64,000 nt of DNA. It comes from Peribolospora baueri. Taxonomy: Eukaryota; Basidiomycota; Peribolosporomycetes; Peribolosporales; Peribolosporaceae. Where the stretch lies: NCBI GenBank assembly GCA_029717555.1, contig JAMDHS010000036.1, positions 124,001 through 188,000 of the forward strand. The letters run 5' to 3'. Positions 9,816 through 20,729 of this stretch are shown in pieces; positions within the stretch are counted from its first letter, which is position 1; the number at the start of each line of letters is the position of its first letter. The notes beneath the pieces were generated by a model. The model made no database searches, was not told the origin of the DNA, and saw only the letters and a program-made list of their open reading frames with translations. Made by a program: the position numbers and the translations under genes.

Positions 9816-12136
9816 CTATTGCGAACGACCAAGGACGACAAGACGAAAAGACTCGCTCAAGCCGTGGACGTCGTGGGTGCCTGGAAGAAGGAGAAGGCAA
9901 GGCAGACAGGCAGGCAGACAGACAGGGAGGGCAGAAGGCGAGATCAGCATCCTCAGTCGAGCCGACGCGGACGGCCTTGGAGCCCTTTTGGGCGAGCGGG
10001 GACGGACTGACCCTCGTACGTGTTGACGACGTGCAAGTTGGCAGCGATGCGGCCGAGTGGGTACTCGTCGCTGGCGGCGTTGCCTCCAAACACCTCCATG
10101 AGCGTCCTCGCGTGTTGAAGCGCCTTGCCGCAGTTGTTGCGCTTGATCATGCTTACCATCTCCGGCGACCACTGCTTGGCGTCCTTCAAGCGCCCGAGCT
10201 GCAGAGAGGCTTGGAGGCCCAACGCGGCTTCCGTAGAGGCGTCGGCGAGCTTCTTCTGTACGAGTTGGAATGCCGCCAGAGGCTTTTTGAATTGCTTCCT
10301 GCGGAGGAGGAGCGGAAAGGTAAGGAAACAAACGAAGAGGGAGAGGCAAGAAAAAGAAAAACGTTGAGGGGACGATTGGGTTGTAGATGACTTTCCTGGC
10401 ACGCCTTGAGGCGGCCAGGATCAGAAGACGAAAGACGGGGGCTTACCGGTCTAACGCGTACTCCCTCGTCCTCGTGATACACTCCTCCAAGGCGCCCATG
10501 GCGCCCCAACTAATACCATACCGAGCCGAGTTGAGGCATTCGAACGGCGCCCCGAGCCCGGGCTTGGCGTGTGGGAGGAGAGCGTCGTGAGAGACTTTGA
10601 CGGCGTCCATGAAGATGGAGCCCGTGACCGACGCGCGGAGGGCGGTCTTGTTCTTGATCGCCGGGGCGGACAGGCCTTTCATGCCCTACGATTCACGCAC
10701 GCGGTCGCCGTGAAGGGGGAGACGGAGAGGGGATGCACGCCAACGTCGTCGGTGACCAAGTACGCCGGGGAGAGTGGGCGTGGGTGGGTACGAACCTTTT
10801 CAAGAATGAACCCTCGGATTTTGCCGTCCCACTTGCAACGAGCCCACTGTGAACATGCGAGGGCAGCGTTTTGTGAGGAGGAGACGACGACGACGACAAC
10901 GATGGCTTCCCGACAGGCACAGCGAGACGAAAGAGGTGGAACTCACGATGATGAAGACGTCACTGCAGCGACACAGCGACATGGAAGAGGGAGGGTGGGG
11001 AAGTGGAAAGCGGAGCGAAGGCGGCGGCGGCATCAACCAGAGTGCCCGTCAAGTCATTTTCGCCTCGGTCAAAGCGAGGGGAGGGGAGGGATGAGCTGCT
11101 CACGCGTGAGGAGAATTGGAAATCCAGGTCTTGCTGCCGCTGATCTCAAAGCCGCCATCGACCTCTGTGGCGGTGGTCTCCATTCCGGCAGGGTCGGAGC
11201 CGTGGTTGGGCTCGGTCAAGCCCTGGCGGACGGGAGTAGGAGAAAAGGCGACAAAGATGTAGAAGGAGATGAACACATATGATCGACGCCCCCCTGCCGC
11301 TCAAAAACAAAAACTTGGCGCTCACAAAGCATCCCACAAGCTCGCCCTTTGCAAGGCCAGGCAAAAACCTCTCCTTCTGTCGTTCGGTTCCAAACTGATC
11401 GATGGGGCCCATGACGAGCGAGCTTTGAACGGACATGATGCTCCTGTAGCCCGAGTCGACTCTTTCCACCTCCCTGGCGATCAGACCGTAGGACACCGAG
11501 TTGACGCCCGCGCAGCCGTAGCCCTTGATCGTTGCGCCGAGCAGGCCGAGGGAGCCGAGGGAGCGGAGGATCGAGGGGTCCCATGCTGCGACGAGGGAAC
11601 GGAAGGGGGAGAAGAGCTATGAATACGACGAAATGAGCAATGGCGGACAACTTGGTGCGCGCGCGAACCACTCACACTCGTCCCGGTACATCTCGAGTAC
11701 CTTTGGCTGGAGCTGCTCTTGACAGAACTCTCTAGCGGTTTCGCTGTTTCGGCCCGGGGGGGGACGTCTTAACTACGACTGCAAACGCAAACGAAACGAA
11801 ACGAAACGATATGACGGACGGACGACCACGCACCTAATCGCAACCTCCTCATCAGAAAGTTGAGAAGCCAAGTTGAGCGGGTCTTCCCATTCGTACTTTG
11901 CAAACTCTGCACCGACAACGACAACGACAACAACAACGACACCCGTCAGTCAGTCAGTCGGTCGGTCGGTCAACCACGTCGGCTAAGATAAAGAAAGCCA
12001 AGCCAGACTCACTGGTCATGCGAAACGCAGCATCATCAGGGCGCGATGCAGAGCTAGCGACTGCCATGCCCCTGGCGGGTCGAAGCGCCGTGGCAGAGAG
12101 GGAGCGAGGAAACGAGGAGCGCAGCAAATTTGACAT
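9816..12136 (-). CDS. GCDH: Glutaryl-CoA dehydrogenase, mitochondrial
   Basis: Ten exons (minus): 12136-12013, 11906-11834, 11743-11676, 11585-11326, 11222-11104, 10962-10947, 10846-10796, 10685-10447, 10298-10012 and 9880-9816, all phases consistent, 433 aa. The N-terminus [20 protein letters not shown] is a good mitochondrial presequence. Acyl-CoA dehydrogenase motifs follow: [43 protein letters not shown] (flavin loop), [10 protein letters not shown], and VNTYEG, whose Glu (residue 412) is the catalytic base of this subfamily. The enzyme oxidatively decarboxylates glutaryl-CoA to crotonyl-CoA in lysine and tryptophan breakdown, passing electrons to ETF. Exon 6 is only 16 nt. After THDVH the usual ALILGRAITG is replaced by a longer [15 protein letters not shown] and the protein stops early, so the C-terminus differs from the family. 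Confidence 0.93.
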
Positions 12137-12839
12137 GGTAACGCGACGAACGACGTACGGAGGGGCTAAAGATGGGCGAATCTCGATGGGGGAGAGGGAG
12201 GGAGGAAGTGCGAAGAGGGAAGAAGAAGGATGCGAAAGCCAAGATGGATGCGGGGGTGGGGGACAGACTGCGCCCGGGTCGGCTGTTCGGTCGTGCCGGC
12301 GTCCGGGACCGCACCGCGTTCGGCCATTTCGGTCCAACGCGCCCTCTTCTCTCCACCACCCCACCCGGACGCTGCGAGGCCGGAGACCGTCAACGGACCA
12401 CTCTCACAAGAGCTTTCTAGCATCATCCTCGAGCCCAGCGCAATTTCACCTCGCCAATGATCGGCGCAAACACCATTTCTTCCGAGCGGCAGGAGCATGG
12501 GTTATAGGTCGATCCGATTCCAAGGGAAATGAAAAGGAAATACCACAGAGTCGTCGGCGCGGACGCAGTACACATACGCACGGAAGGGGGAGGAGGAAAG
12601 GGGGATCCATGTAGAAGCTACAAAGGGTAAAGCGACCCAAGAGGAGAAAAAGAAGAAGAAAAAAAGGGACCGATCAGGGTAGTTGTGTTGAGAGAGTGCG
12701 AGAGGCGAGTCATTACGGGGGTGGAAATATGCGAGCGACAAGAACGTCTCGGAAGGGGAGCGGAGATGCGCCACCGTTCCCGTCGGCGGACCGACAGGAA
12801 CCCGAGTGCGAGGATCCTGTCTCTTCTGGAGACATTGTC
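12137..12839. other. Upstream region of GCDH and 3' region of the acetate carrier gene
   Basis: 703 bp on the upstream side of GCDH. Contains A-rich and GA-rich runs (around 12645-12670). No gene recognised. Confidence 0.5.
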
Positions 12840-14070
12840 TTAGTTCCTGCCGCCGATCTCGAGGACAGGAAGGGTGAAGTAGGACGTGTCGGGCTGTGGA
12901 GGGGGGAGAACGAATGGGAAGGGTGAGCAAGTCGAGAGGACGAGAAGGCAAGGTATCGCCGAGAGAGTGGAGGCCTGCTCACCGTGAGCAAACCGGCGGC
13001 GGCGACGTAGTAGGCGATCATGGAGGTGATGCTGTGCGAGACGAAACGAGGACGATCCGTTAGTTACAGAGCGACATCGCTCGCGTATTGGGCGCTCTCA
13101 GTTCGTCCGACTCACATGCCGATGGCACCGCCGGCGGTCTTGACGGCCGCCATGCCGGTGAACTCGGCGGCGAAGAGGAGGAGGAAGGTGAGGTCGAGGC
13201 TAATGGATGGCGAGCGAGATCAAAAGCGAATTCAGCGGCGGTCGTGACGGAGGAAAGGACGAGAGGAAAGGCTCACAAGAAGAAGAGGGCGATGAGGCCA
13301 CCGGACGAGCGGAGGGAGGAGATGAACATGATCTGGAGCAAAGAAGACAGACGATGGTCGATGTGAGCCAAAGGCGGTCGTGGAAGACACACGCATGCAT
13401 GCATGTATGCACTCACGAACGTAAAGATGAACCAGCCGGCGAGGTAGATGCCGATGGCGTTGGCCATCTGCGTCTCGTCCGAGCCGTAGGCGGCGCCGAT
13501 GCCGGACCAGGGGATGAGGATGAAGGCGTAGGAGATCCAGAAGCCGCCGTAGGAGGAGAAGGCGGTGGCACCGAAGGTGTTCCCGGCAGCAAACTCCCAC
13601 ATGCCGGCGAGGAGCTGGCAGAGGCCTCCGTAGCCGAGGGCGAGGCCGACGATGAGGTTAGGGACGCTCACGCCACGGGTGGAGACGTTGTACAAGGAGA
13701 GAACGAAGGTGGTGGTGGCGAAGGAGCAGAGGCCTGTGGGAGAGAAGAGGGGGGACGGAGGTGAGAAGCGGCCGGTGTCGGTGCCAGCCTGTTGTTGTTT
13801 TGCGTGGCTGCCCACTCACCAAGAGGAGCGGGGCTGTGGGACGCGAAGCAAAAAAGAAGACACGAATCGGTACGATGGCTGGTCGCTCGCTCTCGCTCGC
13901 GCTCGCTACTCTCCCTACTCTACTCACTTGGCAAACTTCCTGTGGTAGACGGGGAAGGCGGGCTGGGTCGAGTCGAGGGCGTGACCGCCGGGGGTGACGG
14001 CGCGGTTGATGGGGGCGCCTTGGTAGCCGCCGCCGTTGTTGGGGGCCTTGTTCTCCTCGATGGAAGCCAT
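12840..14070 (-). CDS. GPR1/FUN34/YaaH (ATO) family acetate carrier
   Basis: Seven exons (minus): 14070-13928, 13833-13820, 13733-13417, 13332-13277, 13199-13116, 13031-12983 and 12893-12840, 238 aa. After a ~47-residue soluble N-terminus comes the family signature NPAPLGLCSFATTTFVLSLYN, then six membrane segments, with FGATAFSSYGGFWISYA (the second family block) and the C-terminal block PDTSYFTLPVLEIGGRN. Homologues (yeast Ady2/Ato1, Yarrowia Gpr1, Aspergillus AcpA) import acetate and other short monocarboxylates at the plasma membrane. The NPAPLG motif is split: a 14 nt exon carries most of it. The 5' leader just before the ATG is a CCA/CAA-rich run, likely an unstructured leader. Confidence 0.93.
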
Positions 14071-15686
14071 GGCTGTGGTGGTGGTTGTGGTTGTGGTGGT
14101 GGTGGTGGGGAGGACGGGGAAAGGGACGATGGGGGCGGCGACGACGGAGACGGCGAGGGGAGAGGGGAGAAGGACAGGCGGGAGGCGGAAGCGCGAGTCC
14201 GGGGAAAGGGCGGGGTTGAAATAGTCGACGACGACATTCGACAACATCCATCCATCCGGCCTCCCTCCCTCCTTCCCTTGCCTTTCCTCCGTACCTCCGC
14301 TTCCGTCGGCCCCCCCCTCTCGCCGTCTACGCCGTCGCCCCCGCGGATCCTTCTCCCCCTCCTTTTTCTTTTGTGCCTTCTTGTTGTTGACTTGGCGCGG
14401 ACGAGCGGGCGGGCGGGGAAGGCGACGCGACGGGGGGCGGCCAGGCGTGGCATGGCAAGACAAGAAAAAAAAAAGCAGGAAAAAAAAAGAGGCGAGGCGA
14501 GGCTCGGTGGACTAAGACTAGGGCTAGATCGTCAGTAGCCCCGACTCGCTAGGCCCTCCGCATCTGCACCGCGCGCCAGCCACCACACGCACCCACCCAC
14601 GCACGGCGGCCACCAGGTCGGCCGGCTGGGAGGGGCACGAGGCGACCAAGCAAGGCATTCTTCATTCCCCATCCTAATCCCACCGTAAATACATACATAC
14701 ATTCGTATTCGTGCACTCCTTCATTCCTTCCTTTGTGGACACGTACATACCCCACGCCACGCAGACCCTGGCCGCCAGGTCGAGCACGTGCACCGTCCCC
14801 CGCTCGCAACGCGCGGAGGAAACGAGAGAGAGGGCCGGGGCACCGCTCATTGACGAACGACCGACCGACCGACCGTAGACGCACCGCTGTGTGCGCTCGC
14901 GCTAACCACGTCGCGCTGACCGTAGACCGGCTTCCTTCGCGTCGGCCGCACGAGATGGACCGGCTCGAGGGCGGGCAGGAAGAAGGAGGGAGGGAAGGAG
15001 CGCTGCGCGTCTCCCTCTTCGCCTCCCCCCCGTCTCCGCATCCTTCTTCTTCCCCACCGGCGAGAGCCGGAAGAACATGTCAAACCCCGCACGGCCCTTC
15101 TCCCTCCCCCATCGCCCCTCCTTCCATCGTCGCGCACAGACGGGGGCAGTAAGACGTGAGGGAGGGGGCGAGAAGGAGCGGCGGATGTATCGGATTGTAG
15201 CGCGGCAGAAAAAGTAGGGGCCGAGAGCGTGTAGACCAGTCAAAACAAGACAACGACGACGACGGCGACGGCGACGCTAATTATTAGCTGCATGTCCCCG
15301 GAAGTCCGATCCCAACGCGCTTATTAAGCGTCGCCGTCGTCGTTCGTTATTATGGGGTCGCGCCCAAGCTAATGAAATCGGCCCTCCTTCGTTCGCCCTT
15401 GGTGCCGGACCGGCTTGTCTTGTCTCACCACCGACTGACCGGCTGGACTGACTTTTTGACCGACACGCGCGAATGGAATGGAGGAGAGATGGATGGCCAA
15501 AGAGAAGGAAGGAAGGAAGAAAGGTTCGGTTCGGCTTGGCGGCTCTCGCTCGCTCGGCACGGGCGGGGCGACCGACGTGAATTACATTACATGGTGCAGA
15601 TGACCACCCCCCACCGTCCCTCCATCCTCTAGCCTCCTCGTCCTTCCTCTTCTTTCGCGTTATCACCGATCACCATTCATCGATAC

Positions 15687-15720
15687 GATGGATGGATGGA
15701 TGGAGGGATGGATGGAATGG
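15687..15720. repeat. GGAT tetranucleotide tandem repeat
   Basis: About eight imperfect copies of GGAT/GGAG. No element attached. Confidence 0.85.
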
Positions 15721-16428
15721 GACCATCTATCCCCCTCCCCATGATGATGATGGATGACGTGGGACAAGATGGACAAAGTAAAGTGGCCCACGTGCGCATC
15801 CCTCCTTTCCCCTCGTTCACATCCACTCCCTCATCCCGTCCAATGCGTCGTCCGTGTAAAGAAAGAAAACGGCGAGCGGTTGGGGTGATAATATCGTATT
15901 GTATGTGCCGCAGTTCGTGAAGGGACGGACGACATGAACAACAACAGCAGCAGCAGCAGGCGTCCCCGCCTCGTGATGCACGGCGGGGCCCCGGCCGTCT
16001 GGAGGGAGAGACGGACGACCGGACGACCGTGCGGAAGAGGCGTCCGCGAGACGGAGTGGTCTCAGGTCCGACGAACGGACGAACGGACGGATGACTGGTA
16101 GGTTTGGTTGGTAGGTTAGGGTGGTGGTGATCAGCGCTCCAGTCCGAACAAACCGCTCTCCTCTCGCCCTCGCGCCCATGGCATGACATGGCATGACGTG
16201 ACGTGACGTACGCACGTCCACCGACCGACGTCTGACCACACCTCGCGATTATTTCTCCCTCTCCCCCATCGGCTAGAACCGGGGAATGGGAAATGGGGGG
16301 GAAGGAGGAAGGGAAAAGGGAAGAAAAAAGTGAACGACGGTCACGCTCGTCGGCGCCTGCCTACTTGCCTGCATCCGACGCGATCGACAAGGGAAAGCGA
16401 AACCAGGAGCTTAGCCCAGCTTAGCTCA

Positions 16429-16446
16429 ACACACACACACACACAC
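16429..16446. repeat. AC dinucleotide microsatellite
   Basis: Nine AC units, followed by ATATATAATATG and then alternating purine-pyrimidine GTATGTACGTACG, a stretch with Z-DNA or cruciform potential. Confidence 0.9.
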
Positions 16447-16800
16447 GCATATATAATATGTGTATGTACGTACGGTGACTTACTTTGGCACGCATGCATG
16501 CGTCCATCCATGCTCCTGCTCATGTATGTGCGTGCGAACTGCGCGCACGGGCGACCGGGACGACGAGGGGCCGGACGGACGAACGGAAGGAAGACGAGCG
16601 ATGACGAACGATGACTTTGCGTGCGTGCGTGTGTGTGTTGCATGTGTGTGTGCGTACGGTGTTACAAAAGAATAGATCCCAGAACGCGCGCCGTGAAAGG
16701 AATCTTCTCTCCGGTCCTCATCGCCCTCGCCCTCGCCCTCGTCCTGCTCCGCCATACAATGCAGTCAGTCACTCTCCATCCCCACCTCGCATCACCGCCG

Positions 16801-19800
16801 CTACCACGCTCCCCCCGTTCCCAGCTTGCCACCGACGCCCGCAGACGCAGGCGCAGGAGCAGGCGCAGCAGGCGCTGGTGCAGACGTTGTTGGTATTGGA
16901 GCCTCCAGCGGCAAGTCCGGGATCGGCGTGCTGAGGTAGACGGCGCCGATCAACGCCGTCGGCTTGATGCTGATCACGATCAGCCCGCAGTTTGGGTTAC
17001 CGAACTTGACGACGGCCACCTGGTTCGTTCCACGCAGCAGGGACGGAGAAAAGAAAAGAAAAGAAAAGAGAAACTAGCAAGCTTCAGCGCTTGCCGCTCT
17101 CAAAACACCCGGCTAGCCCACCCACCGTGCGCTTGTTCGCCAGGCTCTTGGCCAGCATCGCATACAGGCCCTCGTTCGTCAACGGTCGCCCGTTCACGGC
17201 CGCCATCGCGCCCGTCGACGCCATCGACCCCTCCTGCCCCGCCCCCGCCAGCGCCGACTGGGGCACGGGCTGGAAAGTGAGAAAGGGGATCTTGTGCGCG
17301 ATCGCGTGCTTCTGAAGCGCTTGGATGTTCATCTGCTGGATCGACGTGATGGTCAACTTGTTCGGCCAGCTCGTCGGGTTCCTTCATCGCCCGAGAGAGA
17401 GGAAATGGGAGCAACGGCCGTCAGCCAAGAAAAGAAAAAAAAAAAAAAAACAAGCCTTTCTCCCACACCGACTCACAGCTCCGACATTTGCGTCTCGCTG
17501 CCCCTCGGCCCGGGTGCCAAGACAGCGGCGACGACAGTCTGACAGTCCTTCTTGTTCTTGTTTGCGTCTGTCACGCTCCAGGTGATCGGTCCCGACCACA
17601 CCGTTCTGCCCACGTTGCCGAAGCCCAGACTGCTCGGCACGGACCCGACGCCGCCGCCGCCTCCGCCTCCGCTCTGATTCTGATTCTGATTCTGACTCTG
17701 AGTCTGTTGACCTTGCACGCCTTGTTGTGGTTGCTGACCTTGTGCTTGTTGCGGTAGTAGTAGTCGTTTTTGTTGTTGTTGCTGCTGTTGCTGCTGCTGC
17801 TGCTGTTGCAGAACGGAACCACCCACACCCACCGAACCCCCCATCCCGTTCCCGTTCCCATTCCCGTTCCCATTCCCATTCGCTCCATTAGCACCACCTC
17901 CATTCGCCTGCGAGCTCGCACCCTGCCTCCTCATCATAGCATTCTGCTGCGCCTGCGCCTGCTGCTGCAAAAACAGCGCCGCCGCCGCACCCGGCGGCAA
18001 CTGCGGCCCTCCAATATTGATGCCAAGCTGAGAGGCAGCTTGCGCGATGCCAGCTAGGTTGCCCATCAGTTTGCCTAAGTTCGAGTTGACTTCGCCCGGT
18101 GCGGCGGCGCTGGCCGTCGCGCCCGATGCGAGCAGGCGGGCTTGCTGCGCGAGCATGCCCTGCTGTTGCACGATTTGATTCCGGAACGCTTCCAGGTGCA
18201 CGTTTGAGCGGCTCTCCCCTCCTGGCTGTTGTCCCTGCCCTGTTGGTTGTTGTTGTTGCTGCTGCTGCCGAGTCAACATCTGCAGCACATTCTTGAGCAT
18301 GAGCGCCTGTTGTTGCTGAAGGAATTTGAGCTTGGCCACCTGACCCATGTCCGGCCTGGGGGGAGCGGCCCCCTGTGGCTGTTCCGACGACACGCCCCTC
18401 CCAGAAGTAGTATCGTTGGGGCCGACGGCGGTGATGGGCGCCGCCGCGAGTGGGTTCGGCGGCAGCTGCAGCTGCATGGGAGCCCCTCCGTTCAGCTTGA
18501 GCGCCTTCGCTCGGCCCGCATCGCCGACGGCTGTGGAAGCCGACCGTTTGAGGGCTGCGAGAAGAACGAGTACAGGTGTAAAGGGCGAGGGATGAGGGTG
18601 CGAACGCGACAAGAAAAGAAACACAGAGGTGGCGAAAAAGGCAAGCGTTGAAGCCCGTCAAATGGAGAAAACGGATGGACTTACCTTTTGTGAAACCGGC
18701 CTCTTTGAGGCCGGACAGCAAGACGACGTCCCCGTCCACGCGGCGCAAGGGCGCTCCTTTCTCGTCCGTAAGCACGCCAACGTCCTCGGGAGGGACACTC
18801 AAGAACTGAAAACAGAAGACGACGTGATCGGCCGGACGGAGGAGATCAGCACGGAAGTTGGAGATTCCAGATGGCGACGCCCCACTCACTTCCTTCCACC
18901 TCTCCACCACCTCCTTGGGCGCGTCCACAGCGACGTAACACCACCCGATGCCCCTCTCTTTGGCTTCCTGTGCGCATCTGTGCCACCCCCAATCGTCGTA
19001 CCGTCTGCGAATGTTGCAGCTCGGCCGTGCGGCGTCACCGTCGCCGTCGCCGACACGGGCGAGAGAGGAGGAGGCCGCCAAAGCCGAGGAGGAGGAGGAA
19101 AGGTGGAGAACATAGGTCGCCACGAGGGGTCCATGCGCCGCGCGGGCATGGGAGTGAGCATGGGGACGCGCGGGGAGGGCGTCGAGAAGCTTTTCGTCAC
19201 AAGTGGGCGAGCGAACGGGAAGAAAGAAAATGTGAGCGGGCACCGGTCGCGTTGGAACGTGCAGAAGAGGCCGAGATTCACGGCAGGCGGAGAAGCAGAA
19301 GAAAAAAAAAATCACCTCGAACGCCCCAACGAGCGTGTCCATGAGCGCGGTCTGGCCCTGCTTTGCCGCCTCCACCTCCGCGCTTCTCGCCTCTCCGGGA
19401 GGCCTATCACTTGCTTCCTCCGCGCCCAATTCTTCCAACACTTGCCCATCCCAATCGCTCCCCAACGGAGCATGCGCATACTCGCCCATCCAGTCATCCC
19501 GTTTACATTCCTCCAGGAAGGAAGACGATTTCTGCCAGGGTCTTCTAAGAAGCGGGGAGGTGCGGCAGCAGGGAGACGTCGGGTGAGAGGGATAAATGCA
19601 AGCCGATATGAGGAGCTGCGAAGGGAGGGTGAAGGAGTGGGACGAAGGTCAAAAGGTAAAGTGCGGAGGACGAGATGAATGAGTTACTGTGTGTGGTGCT
19701 GGAAAGAGGGAGAACGGAGGAGACTGGAAAGTCGGCTCACTTGCGCTGCTGGGTAAAGCGACCCGATCCGCCTAGCCGAAGAGAGTAGAGCAGGAAGCAA

Positions 19801-20056
19801 GGGCAAGAACGGATGGGTGAATGGACGCTGTGGGCAATTGAACGGAAGGGTCTTTCCTGTCTCTCTCTCCAAGAAGAACTCACCGAACGACGGCCTCCAA
19901 ATACCTCTCCCTGACGCCGCCCGGACCATTCCATCCTCGCCTTCCCTCTCGAGCGCCAAGGGCGCCGTCGACAAGACAGACGAGAGCCACCTCGTTGGAC
20001 AAGGGCGGCTGTGGACGGCTCGGCCCGGGCGCTGCTGCTCCCATCATCATCATCAT
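16801..20056 (-). CDS. MED25: Mediator subunit 25-like protein (VWA plus ACID/PTOV domain)
   Basis: Eight exons (minus): 20056-19884, 19827-19741, 19544-19316, 19189-18890, 18805-18685, 18554-17477, 17381-17126 and 17019-16801, phases consistent, 820 aa. Residues ~20-260 resemble the MED25 von Willebrand A domain (EVALVCLVDG at its first strand, ALMDTLVGAFE, then RRYDDWGWHRCAQEAKERGI). A Gln-rich linker (~290-610) has two poly-Q runs and Asn-Gly repeats. Residues ~620-780 resemble the ACID domain: VWSGPITWSV, then SWPNKLTITSIQQMNIQAL and CGLIVISIKPTALIGAVYL. In plants and animals MED25 links activators to Mediator in the nucleus. The second exon is the least certain join; the start is the first of five Met codons before the VWA domain, with no better ATG upstream in frame. 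Confidence 0.78.
17769..17810. repeat. CAG/CAA trinucleotide tract coding for poly-Gln in MED25
   Basis: Runs of CTG/TTG on the plus strand translate to ~13 Gln on the minus strand within the disordered linker. Mixed CAG/CAA codons suggest selection for Gln rather than simple slippage. Confidence 0.85.
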
Positions 20057-20729
20057 CGCCGAGCTTGGCCCAGGCCCCACGGCGGCGGCTGAGCTCGGGC
20101 CTGCGACAGCGGAGACGGAGGAGGACAATATGGGGGACAATGTTGGAGAGGCAGGTTTGGGACGGGAAGGAGGGAGGAAGCGAGCGTTGTGCTCGAAGCA
20201 GCGCTGTAAGTTACCGTTGGTGGGCGCTGGAAAGGGGGCTCGAGTGAGGTAGTGTGTCGGAGAGGCGGCGGTGGAGGAGGACGATGATGGACGACGGTGG
20301 GTGACGGCGAAGCGAACGGAAGGTGATGAATGTCGCTGAGCGCTCCTCTTTGGCGTCTGTGTATGCCAAACGGATGCGGGACTTGCTCGCAAACGTCGAC
20401 GTGGACGTCGAGTTGGGTGAAAAACGGACGAATAGAGGTCGTGGACGTGCACAGACGACGACGACGGCAGCGGCTGCGACGACAATAACAACAACAACAA
20501 CGACGACGACGACGATCGTCGATCGATCCTTTATTATTATTAGTCCGGCGACATCCGGCCCTCCTTTCCTTCCCCTTTGTCGCCATCCATCCACCCTCGA
20601 ACCATTCGTCCACCCCTCACGTGGCTCATCCGATCACCTCGGCCGCCGCCGACCTTTACAGAGGACGAGGGCGGGGACGAGGACGAGGACGAGCCGACAC
20701 GAGCACCAAGCGTATCCCCCGCTCCAGCA
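20057..20729. promoter_or_regulatory. Divergent promoter region of MED25 and the CCDC97-like gene
   Basis: 673 bp between two divergent start codons. It contains an ACG/ACA repeat block (about 20455-20520) next to ATCGTCGATCGATC. Promoter role is inferred from position. Confidence 0.5.

Larger units (their letters stand above)
14071..16800. other. 2.7 kb gene-free region upstream of the acetate carrier gene
   Basis: No frame in this stretch resembles a protein family or can be spliced to one. It contains a CCA-rich leader (14071-14110), A-runs (14463-14490), a GGAT tandem (15687-15720), a CAG run (15940-15958), TGACG/GACGT repeats (16184-16210) and an AC microsatellite (16429-16446). It may be an extended promoter of the acetate carrier gene or host a non-coding transcript; the sequence alone does not decide. 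Confidence 0.6.
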
